Assembly (NCBI GenBank): GCA_022661535.1 | Contig: JAKULF010000002.1 | Coordinates: 1,116,001 to 1,180,000, forward strand | DNA: 64,000 bases | From: Eutypa lata | Lineage: Eukaryota; Ascomycota; Sordariomycetes; Xylariales; Diatrypaceae | Direction of reading: 5' to 3' | Part shown: one piece after another, positions 11,985-21,224 of the stretch | Position numbering within the stretch: position 1 is the first letter of the stretch | How the letters are laid out: every line of letters starts with the position of its first letter | The notes under the pieces: generated by a model | Told to the model about the DNA's origin: nothing | Database searches by the model: none | The model's input: only the letters and a program-made list of their open reading frames with translations | Made by a program: the position numbers and the translations under genes

Positions 11985-12722
11985 CTAGACAGTAAGCCAA
12001 GCTTGCGCTTTCTTAGTTTGGGGAAAGAGAATCACAGCCATCTTCGCGAGATGCGTCGTGGCGAACCGGTTGCCCCCCTTGACCTTGCTGACGCCGAACA
12101 CGGCACCCGCTGCAGCGTGCGTGAGCTGGGCCACAACTACCGGAGTCTCCTCGTCGTATACTGAGATGACGTTTAGCGTATAATTGAGTATCGGGAGAAG
12201 AGAATGCAATGGTGTTTGTATAATTGCTTACTTTCTGGTGTGATTGAGAGACCTTCTATCTCGCCCCCAAAGAAGTGTCGGAAGAAGTCTAAGTCCATCT
12301 CCATCTAATCATGATGACTTGTATTAGAAAAGCCGAATACGACAAGTCTCTTCTATCTCATGGAAATTCCTGCGTTAGAAGGCACTTACGGGGATGAACA
12401 TGCGCTGAGCTTCATATTTCTCCAGCCTGATTTTCGCGTTTCTCATGTTAGAAACCTAATTACTTTGTATCCATGACAGAGGTACCCGATGGAAACGTAC
12501 CGTAAAGCGTTCTTGATCCTATCGCCGAAGTCTTTTTTGTTCAGACTGCACATGCCCACGACAGCAAGCGCCTTCTTCTTCGCGGGAGCGCGCTTCTTGG
12601 CAACGGGCTTTTCATCCGCTGAAGAATCATCGTCACGAGACCGCTATTAAGATGGTAATAGGTGTAAGTTAGATGTTAATGCTAGGTAGGGACAGGCGCA
12701 TTGGACATACTTTGGGAGGCAT
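11985..12722 (-). CDS. Small five-exon protein resembling a divergent histone-fold (H2B-like) protein
   Basis: Reconstructed on the minus strand from 12722-12711, 12643-12501, 12426-12390, 12304-12232 and 12160-11985. All four introns have GT-AG ends and the model closes in frame at 146 aa. An alternative in-frame acceptor at 12441 adds five residues to exon 3. Residues 1-33 form a Lys/Ala-rich basic tail starting MPPK and including PVAKKRAPAKKKALA, like a histone H2B tail. The remainder could be three helices: MDLDFFRHFF; ETPVVVAQLTHAAAGAVFGV; THLAKMAV. The end AVILFPQTKKAQAW resembles the H2B segment AVRLxLPxxxxKxA. Pairwise identity to canonical histones is clearly low. The exon model is seen in the sequence; the histone-fold call is my inference and could be wrong. 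No divergent partner histone gene lies next to it. Confidence 0.5.
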
Positions 12723-13420
12723 CTTGGGAATATTAGGGAATATTATCAATGAAATCAAGTATTTCCCTTCTTGAATGAGTGATGTCTCACAGTTCACTTG
12801 AGTGGAAATCCAATTTGTTTAAGACTTTAGTTATCAGACCCCGGCTGCTATGAAATTGGCTAAAAAGAAAAACCCTTATTTTTTCAGACCATCACGGGCC
12901 ACTCTAAGCACCCGGTGGGCAATAAAGGGAGAGCTCGGTATCTTTGCGCCCGGCTCCGAAATTAATAACTATAATAGGTACTTAAGACTGATCATATAAT
13001 TGTTCTGTTATCGCTTTTCTTAGGTACTTATCGTCTAACTAGTTGATATCATTTACGAAAATACCTAACTAAATGCCGCTCGCATTCTATTATACGAAAA
13101 TGCTTCGTAATTTGAGTGTGTAAAGCCCATGCATCCATTAGATGCGGGTTCACAAACATAAGGTACATACCTACATACTTACTCTTCGTACACTAATTCA
13201 CTTAAAATGGGGTTGGAATAGGGGTAAGTATACATCATCAGAGCACAACCAATACATCACAAATATATATACGTATGGCTTTCAAAGATTTTATTCTGCC
13301 GTCTCAACAGTGCAAGTTGGCCAATGACTATAAACGTACAAAAAACAAACATATAAGAGAATTTATCATGCGTAGGCGTTGATGCGACCGTTACCGGGTA
13401 GTTAGTTATTTGGCTTAAAT
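12723..13420. other. Intergenic, no gene seen
   Basis: A+T-rich spacer between the small basic-protein gene start and the laccase 3' end. A short G+C-richer patch at about 12890-12960 may be a repeat remnant, but no termini or duplications could be identified. Confidence 0.4.
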
Positions 13421-15379
13421 TTAGATTCCAGAGTCTTCTTGCAAGATGTCCTGCGTCGCCTGGAAATCAGTCCAGGCCGTGCAGGTGTCGTCCAGGGTCG
13501 TCGAGTCCGTTATCCCCGCGATCTCGTCGTATCTCTCGATAAACTGCAGTCCGAATCCCTCGGACGTGTGCCAGCCGATGTCTGCAAAAGCGCGTGGTAT
13601 GTTAGCAATGAAGCCAGTGAGGGAAGGGTGGGAGGTGAAAGGTAACCAAGTTAGATAGGACTTACGGCAATGCATCAGCCAGACGCCTGGGTTGTCCGTC
13701 TGCCAAGCCAAGACGAGGTAGCCAGCGGAAGGGAGCATCTGCAATAACTCGTTAGTCACAGTTCAATTTATGTCAAAGATTGGAAGAGAACAGGGATCCT
13801 CGGTGTGTGTTATGTCACTTACAGCAGTGTCTCTCCTAGGAGGGTTATCAAGGTTCAAAGTGACATCATCATCATATGTGCCGGTGCCCTGTGCGAGGAC
13901 GAAAAAGTCGTGTCCGTGAAGATGGATGGGGTGGTCGATAGTAAGCTCGGTAGTGATGGCCAGGTACACCCACTCGTCGGCGGTGGCCAGCTGGATGATG
14001 GCATCGTCGGTCTCGAAGTCGGTCTGCTCGTTCATGACCATGGACAGGGTGGGGTCGGCCCAGTCGACGAGCATGGTGGTGCTGTTGAGCGTCCACTTGA
14101 AGAGGCTGTCGACGGTCGTGAACCCCGCGTCCTCGTTGTCGTCCCAGCCCGCGCTGCCCACCGTCTTCGAGAGGTACGGCACCAGGTTGTCCGTCTCGTC
14201 CACGCACTCGTCCGTGTCGTACTCCCACTCGCTGGTCGTGGGCTCCGACGCCGTGTCCGCGTACGTCACGATGGCCCGCACGTCGTCGGCGTTCGCCACG
14301 TCCGAGCACGCCGACTGCGGGATCGCGCGCATCCAGAAATTGTCCGCTACGTCGGCTTGATCGGCTGTTACGATCACATCGTAACGTTGACCTTTTTTTT
14401 TCCGTCATTTTGTTAGCTAGTGCACTTTTTCTTTGAGGGTTCACGTATTTTGAAGGAGAAGATGAATAAGAAAAGGCTGTTCAAGCTCACCTATGCCAAT
14501 GTTGAGAATCTCCGTGGTATATGGTTCAATGGGTGTCAAGTCAGAGGCGATGACTTGTAGAGTGTGGTTGTCAATGGAAAATTTAAAATGAGTGTCTATG
14601 GCAGCGTTCACAACTCTCAGGCGGTAGGAAGATCCTGAAGTCATGGACACCTCGAGCCTGGAGCCCCCGTCTTCCCATGTGTTTGTCCCGTTGATGAGAG
14701 CGTTATCGAGCTCTGGTGGGCCGGTGGTCTGGGCTGCAGAGTAGAGCTGATCAACGGTCGAGTGGTCCCAGTCGTTCAAGAAGAGAACGCCGAGGTCCTC
14801 GTCGTAGTTGGCTGTCGCCGGACCGTTGATGACGATGCCGCCAAAGACGCCCTCCCAGGCTTGGAGTGCGAAGTGGGAGTGGTACCATGTTGAGCCGTAC
14901 TGCGTGGCCCTCCATGTGTAAGTGATCGATTCACCTGGTGCGGTTGGACATTGGGTGATAGAGACAACCCCGTCATTCTGGTTCGTGTAGTTCTGCCGGA
15001 TGCCGTGGAAGTGGATGCTTGTGCCGTTGTTTGAAGTGGTCAGGGAGTTGCTCACGTGGACGACGACAGTGTCGCCCCAGTCAGCAAAGATGGTAGGGCC
15101 AGGTATAGACCCGTTGACCGTGATAGCCGAACGGGAGACTCCATCTGGAGCAACCGTCACGTCTTGTAGGTCAAACCAGTACTCCTTGGTGACTCCCGTG
15201 TCCGGGACAGTGGACATATAGTCCGTATCGATGGAGTAGTCACACCACTCGTCCCTGGTGGTTGCTGTGTTTCCCGAACATTCTGCTCGCGGAAATAGGT
15301 TTGCCTGCAGGCCAGGGAAGCTGAGGGCTTCGCTGACAAAGCTAACGAGAGGAAGAAGGCGCAAAAGAGAGGGAGCCAT
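13421..15379 (-). CDS. Secreted Asco-type laccase (multicopper oxidase)
   Basis: Four exons on the minus strand, 15379-14491, 14391-13823, 13738-13666 and 13581-13421, give 563 aa. A signal peptide (MAPSLLRLLPLVSFVSEALS) opens the protein. All four copper signatures are present: HFHGIRQ (about residue 121), WYHSHF (about 166), HPIHLHGHDF (about 447) and, split by the last intron, HCHIGWHTSEGF (about 508-519). The axial residue of the T1 site is Phe, as in high-potential laccases. The protein ends exactly with DSGI, the C-terminal plug of ascomycete laccases, with no extension to be removed. Cysteines and N-glycosylation sites are numerous. Laccases oxidise phenols using O2 outside the cell, for example in pigment, lignin or detoxification chemistry. 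A TATA box lies about 113 bases upstream. Confidence 0.94.
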
Positions 15380-15491
15380 GGCTAAAGGTGTTGAAAGAAA
15401 GAGAATTCAGAAGGGTTCGGGGAGACTCGATGAGACTTGACGACGCTGATACCTCATGACAAGAAGATGTTGGATCAGTCTCCGGATAGTC

Positions 15492-15497
15492 TTTATA
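15492..15497 (-). promoter_or_regulatory. TATA box of the laccase gene
   Basis: TATAAA on the minus strand about 113 bases upstream of the laccase ATG at 15379, a usual distance for a fungal TATA promoter. The role is inferred from position. Confidence 0.55.
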
Positions 15498-16600
15498 TCT
15501 ATATCATCAACCCCCTCCCCTCCCCCCATGATCAACAACTAGGTGGATCTAGGCCACCATCAGGAGCGGGAACTATCCCCTACACGATACGAGGACGCAA
15601 AGTACGACTGGGATCATTTGTGCGAAGGATAATGACCACACCAAAATATCATACCACTCTTGGTATAATACTACGTCGTGGGAATAACATAATCCTCTCA
15701 TAATACAACCAGTATATCTTACACAACCCCGTTATCTGCAGCATAAGTTATTAATAGACACGGGTAAAGCGAAATGTTATGTTACACCCTTCCACTTCAC
15801 GCCAAGTATCTGAGGGTATAAGATCACCTAGAACAGTATATCATGTCAGATGATAACGGCGTTACCTAATGCTATACGTTACGCTAAGCTATATGTTTCA
15901 ATACTACGTATGTAGGTAGGCGGCCAAGGAAACAATCGCGGCTCGTGTTGCTTAGCATAGGGGGAGGTTTTTAGACTTCTCCTGAGCTATCCTGACACCT
16001 GAACGCAAGGGTACAGGAAGGTCTATGCGCAAGATAGTCTTTTGAGGCTCTACGGGCCCCCGTTCTTTGACAGGTTCTGTCCCCGCACAGCTACGTAATT
16101 TAGGCGAGCTGACTACGACAATTATGGTGATAGCTGCGAGTCAAGTTAGGTGCAGGAGCTGATATCAATAAGTGCGAGCGACTATTGAAACGGGTCTACG
16201 CGGCTCGAGTCTACAGTATTAGAGCCCTAGCTAGGCGTCCGTGCCGTCGGGCTACTTCCGATTTCCGGATTCTGGAGGATAACCCCGTGGAGGGCGATCG
16301 AGAACTCGGCTTTAAGCCCTAGGTAGTAGGTGAATCGTAACATCTTACGCACATTGCCAATCAATGGTGGTCGCATTATATCCAGCCCGCATGACTGGAT
16401 GCCCACGATAATGGAGCCCCTTGATCGTGCCGTGTCCTACTAGTTCCTAGATGGGGCGCTTGCCGGGGCTGGCTGACGATGAACTGCATTCCCAAAAGCG
16501 GACTTGGAAAGCCCCCGTTCGGATCGTCGCAACAATATAATGCACCGATAAGCCATATCTTCACAAAGCGAGAACGAGTTACGTACGCTACTGTTGGTGA

Positions 16601-16622
16601 TGGTGGTGGTGGTGGTGGTGGT
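16601..16622. repeat. (GGT)n microsatellite
   Basis: Seven GGT units in anonymous intergenic DNA. Confidence 0.85.
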
Positions 16623-16958
16623 GCGCCTCGTGCCGCCTCCGTCCTCGCCGTTTTTGTCCCTTGCATAGGATCCCGGTTAGCGCATCTGTGGAATTCTGAC
16701 GCGTCACGAATATCAAAGCTTAAACGGAAGAAGAGGCTGAACTAGAATCTTCATCTGTGCTTATTTATATACAATGGGTCGAGCATACGTAAGAAGTGAC
16801 CGGGGTCGACCCCGGCCCCAGCGCCCAATACGGCAAAGCCCCGACGCCACGACAATGCAGCTGATCCGGGGAAGGTAATACAACTTCGGTTAGGGCGAGA
16901 TCTATCTACGTATATCCGAAAACAAAGTTTATCGACCTTCGTTTCGTTTCCCATCTCA

Positions 16959-16978
16959 CATCGCATCGCATCGCATCG
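16959..16978. repeat. (CATCG)4 tandem repeat
   Basis: Four perfect pentamer units, followed by a degenerate copy. Confidence 0.85.
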
Positions 16979-17440
16979 CATGGCTTCGCATGCCTGTGCC
17001 ACATGGGCGGACGTTGCATTCGGGCCTCCTGCAAGCGAGAGGGGAAGGGATTTTCACCTGGGCGACGCGCGCTTCTGGGTATAATATATGTATAGCATTA
17101 TGATCCCGGACGCCTCCCCACATTCCGCTTCCACGGGTGCATTGCGGGCGCTCCCGGGGGAGGTCATACCGGGACAAGCTGACGTTATCGCCACGAAAGC
17201 CATGGCACAGGGTGCTTGGAAACAGGAAAAACACGATGCTGAATCAGGGTCTTGTCATGCGTTCGGCCGACACAGGCGTCGCTTACATACCTGCCAGCAG
17301 AGTTACATATTAGCGAGGCCTGTCCCCATGAAGTCCAACTCTCCCAGGCCCAGCCCTTTCAGTCTCCTTCCCAACAGTTCACTCTTCACCAACTTTCACA
17401 AATCTTAGGTTGACAGACTACATTCTTTTCTTCACACAAA

Positions 17441-18143
17441 ATGGTTGCCTTTTCTTCTCTCGCGCTCCTTTGGGCGCCCCTTGCAATCGCTGCGACCCCT
17501 CCCCCTCTGATTGTGAGGGGTAGCCTGCCCGACTCCTTTGGCCTTTACGCCTATGGCACTGGCATCGGGGGCGCCCCAGTGTTTTACTCGGACGGTTAGT
17601 TATGGCTCTTGCAACTACTAACACACGTAGATCATGACCTTGACTGAACCATATGTTTACAGGCCTTGCGTACTTGGGCGACCCTCGGGAAATCGGTGGC
17701 ACCGTTTCTGACTACGTGCTTTGTAAGTTGTGGGGGTTTGTGAACGACGGCGTGTTTCCCGGGCACATTATTAACTTTGTCGTCTAGTCAAGGCCAGCGA
17801 TGAATCATTGGTGGGAAACCAGAACGCCACTTCTGGCACCCCGTCGTGGTCTAATGTGACCTTCTACGTGCCGACTACATCGGCCTCGTCACATCAGACC
17901 GGTTTCATTACCAACTCGACGGCGTCTTCTAACGTATCTACTTCGGGGTTCACGTTCTACGGCGGGGTTTGCATGCACACGGACGATGGCGCGCTGACGA
18001 CCCTGTGGTATGCCACACCGACGGATACCGATGGGGTTTGGACCTTGAACTGGAACTCCACTGATGATACAACCGATGGGCAGGTCATTGTTTCTTTAAA
18101 GACCAAGGCGCCCTCCAGGCCTGCAGTGCCACCTAAGCCGTAG
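17441..18143 (+). CDS. Small secreted glycoprotein of unknown function
   Basis: Three exons, 17441-17594, 17663-17722 and 17788-18143, give 189 aa (introns of 68 and 65 nt, donors GTTAGT and GTAAGT). The N-terminus MVAFSSLALLWAPLAIAA is a clear signal peptide. The mature part is rich in Gly, Ser, Thr and aromatic residues and has several N-x-S/T sites (for example NATS, NVTF, NSTAS and NVST). It has a single Cys in GGVCMH and looks like a beta-rich domain ending in a Pro-rich tail (PSRPAVPPKP). I recognise the general type of small ascomycete secreted protein but not a named family. It is likely exported to the wall or medium. Effector activity cannot be judged from the sequence. The start is fixed by the signal peptide. 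Confidence 0.75.
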
Positions 18144-19537
18144 ACATGGGTTGGAGAGTTGAGGGTGGATAAGGGTATTTTGTGACTAATCGGCATGGGA
18201 GGAGATGATGCTGGATTTGGAAAAGCAGGGTAACTAGTTCTTATAGTGTCTGCTATAGTCTCAAAAATGGAATATCGTGGTCCCCGTTTGTCAGTTTCCT
18301 ATCAAATATCGAGCATACAGCAAGAGTCGACAAGTTTGGGTGGGTGACTGTACTTTGTAGACTTAGACTTACTTAGATTTAATGCTGTGGCCCATCTCCC
18401 TCTCGGGTGTTTCCGGGCTCCACTACCTTCTATATTCCGAGTGCTATCGCTTGATGTTCTAGTCTATATCGCATAAGTTATGTGGTTTGAGATCCCGGTG
18501 AGATAGTCTCCACCAGATCTAGCCGTTTTGAGCTTTCTATATAGTTAGTCACGCTATCATGTTAAAAGCCTCAGCTTCTTCTCAGTTGGTCCATAACCTC
18601 GTCGGGATGTTAAATCAAACATTGGCTTGGTGCTACGGTACGTTAGGTAACAAACAGTTAATATTAGCGAACCAGCATCAAATAGTTATCACTTAGGTAT
18701 GTACGTAGTGTCGTTCCGGCAGGCCGAGCGTGCTGGCGTATCAGGTGGGAGTTGACGGTAGTTAGGGGCTATAGCATTGGCCTAACTAAGCAGGGACAGG
18801 GTGGCTGCCAGCAGCCCATATAATCCCACTTAGGACAACAAATTACAGAGGAACGTAGTAGAATTCTCTGTATCCATTCTGGGGACGCAGTAACTAATCT
18901 AGTGGCAGTTGGCTAGCGCTGGTGAAAGCTTTTTCAATTCCTTGCTATCGAGGCAATCGAAAGTGTTTAATAACTATACCAACTAACCAGACTACGAGTA
19001 TTTCCTACTGCGCCATAGTTAACTAGCTAAAGAAGGGCCCCTCGGACATAAAACAAGCGCTGTCATTGACATCCTTACCGCGCCCACTTACTCCACGTAA
19101 TTAGTTAGTAGTTTGTTATGTGGTTACTCTACTTATAACTAAGTAGTATGCAACGACACACTTACGTAATATGAGGATTACGCAAGCTATAACAGAGGAA
19201 ATATGAAATAAGTAACTATAATAGCTAATAGACTAACTATATGATTCATATGTCTTATCTTAATATATTATAAACCCGAAGTTAAGAAGAAGAAATTATT
19301 AATATACGGAACCTCTAATTTGTACTTTCAAGTTATTTCGCATTTCGGAGATTACAAGTCTCTTGGCTGCTAAGATCTTTGTAACGTATTGATCTTTCAT
19401 CCTACCTCAAGTCGTAAAGCGCCTAAGAGAAAGGGGGAATCTATTCGTCTATAATATCCACTTAAGTCACCTCACTAGTCGCGTTGCTACGTGCATCACT
19501 TTGAGGCATGGTGGCTCAGCTGGTCGTGGTAGTTGCG

Positions 19538-19559
19538 CAACCGGCTGCGCAGCCGGTTG
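19538..19559. repeat. Perfect 22-bp palindrome beside a Pol III A-box-like sequence
   Basis: The segment CAACCGGCTGCGCAGCCGGT plus TG is its own reverse complement. Eleven bases before it (19513-19526) is TGGCTCAGCTGG, which matches the tRNA A-box consensus TRGCNNAGYNGG. No intact tRNA cloverleaf or B box could be built around it, so this may be a tRNA-derived relic. Confidence 0.5.
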
Positions 19560-19976
19560 ACGTGAGGCCTCTCCATGTCACTGTATGATACTAAGCTACT
19601 ATCGTGAATCAGTAGCTCTCTGGCCGGCAAACTGGTTCCGTCTACCCACTGCACTACTTCTAGCAAAGCTGGCTTCAGATGCCATCACTATGGGAGGGGG
19701 GAGAAGTGTGTACAGGCCGAACTCTGTGCAGGGCTAAAATGTTTTGGAAGAACTGACTGTCCAAAGTCTCTTCGACAAAGGGTACCCACGTCTTTGTCTT
19801 TTCTTTCTCGGAAAATCGCAAGTAGCAATAAGTTGTAGTAGTACGGTGACTTGCTGGCAATGGTGTAGAGCAATGGTGTAGAGGAAGATCACTAACCCGC
19901 TCAAGCACTAACGACAACTTCTCTATACTATCCTGCACAGGCTACACTGTCCTCGAGTCACTCCGGGCCAAGCAGC

Positions 19977-20212
19977 CTAAAAACTGCGCAGCATATTAGG
20001 ATTATAAAAGTATTCATACCATTGCTGGATACTCTCACACCAATCAGGACCGAACTCGGCGTCCCAGAGACTGGGAATTTCGCTGACTACTTCCTCGCTC
20101 ACCTCTCTCCATTTGATTACCTTAGACGATAGTCTGGAGCTACAGAAGGTGTCTATCGAGTTAGATATTTTACAAGCGTCAAATCGTATTTCGAATGCGA
20201 AAGATATAATAT
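19977..20212 (-). pseudogene. Possible gene relic (coding-like fragment, no start)
   Basis: The minus strand is open for about 77 codons between two stops, with no ATG. The C-terminal half (KWREVSEEVVSEIPSLW, then DAEFGPDWCESIQQWYEYFY) has a protein-like composition, with paired Trp, acidic and aromatic residues, unlike the surrounding translation noise. No start, flanking exon or known family could be assigned. It may be an exon of a decayed gene or chance. Confidence 0.3.
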
Positions 20213-21224
20213 ATCAAGTAGTTCTGAGATCTCAATTTGATTGGTGTCAGTTATATTCTTCTACTCCATATGGACTGTTCTGCTTGTCTCCTACAATGCT
20301 GGGAGCAGTGCGGGAATGGAGTTCTAAAACAACCATGCACGGTCTCTCACCAATTAATTACTCATTTTTCATTACATTATGTGCGGCATATTGTTTAAAA
20401 ATATAGACAAGGTGCAATCAGGTTTTATGCTAGACTAGGCATGTTACATCAGATTGTAGCACTCGGTAGATCATTAAAAGGGAACTAAAAACGAGGCATG
20501 GTAACCCCGCCCAGATCTAGATATATATAGGGGAATGAACCTTATGATACATCCTAATTCTCCATCTTCAATTTTCTTTCTTGTTAATGTGCAAAATACA
20601 TTCCTAATTCGCGCGTGCTTATATTCATCACCGAGACATTTCATGTCGGAGCAGGCTTAGGTACTTTAAAGAGATGTTATATTTAGTTGATATTTGTCAA
20701 CAACATTCATGGATTTGACATGCAATCCCTTCCGGCTTAGGACATTGGTCTTAGTTACCTTTGGTGGCATCTGCGTCTTTACTATCGCTTTAGACAAGAC
20801 ACTTCTCACATTGCCAAACAAGAATCAAAGGTTGGGGAACAGGTCATCAAATTGGATATGAACCTGCATGGCAGCAAATATAGGGACAGTCAAGCAGTTA
20901 CATGAACTCCAGGCACCGGTTAGAATCCTAAATATTACTTACAAGCAGCTCCGTTACAGCGTCATGTTGCCACCTGCCAAGCCATTATAGGATATGTAAA
21001 ATACTCCGTAAGCGTAGCACTATGATCACGTGGTATTATTTCCAGTTCTATAGTCAGAATAAGCAAATGTAACTCTACGAATTTAGCAGACGAATCAGCC
21101 AGCTCCTGATATTTCAGGCACCTGCACGTAGCATAGAAGCTTATGACATCAATTGTGGTCCGCCAATCATCCCCATAAAATAACAGTAATATGAGCCCAG
21201 CAGTATATATCCAATTCGGCCATA

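Larger units (their letters stand above)
15380..17440. other. Intergenic: laccase promoter, anonymous DNA and promoter of the secreted-protein gene
   Basis: No gene recognised. The laccase promoter is on the right of its start. The section 15900-16750 is G+C-richer with many stops, and I could not classify it. It contains a (GGT)n run near 16601-16622 and four CATCG units at 16959-16978. The last 350 bases are the likely promoter and leader of the gene at 17441, ending in a pyrimidine-rich CTTTTCTTCACACAAA context. Confidence 0.5.
18144..21224. other. Gene-poor relic region
   Basis: This 3-kb spacer has no intact gene. It contains a perfect 22-bp palindrome next to a Pol III A-box-like word (19515-19559), and a start-less coding-like minus-strand fragment at 19977-20212. 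An A+T-rich section (19080-19330) is dense in stop codons. The last 300 bases probably form the promoter of the NLR gene. Other short ORFs (19675-19938, 20113-20406) have no support. Confidence 0.5.

Noticed and set aside
12890..12960. Possible solo LTR or MITE
   Set aside because: No terminal inverted repeats or target-site duplication could be found.
13805..14416. Plus-strand ORF of about 200 aa opposite the laccase
   Set aside because: Antisense shadow; laccase copper motifs are on the minus strand.
16479..16745. 88-aa ORF with a Gly run
   Set aside because: The Gly run is a GGT microsatellite; nothing protein-like otherwise.
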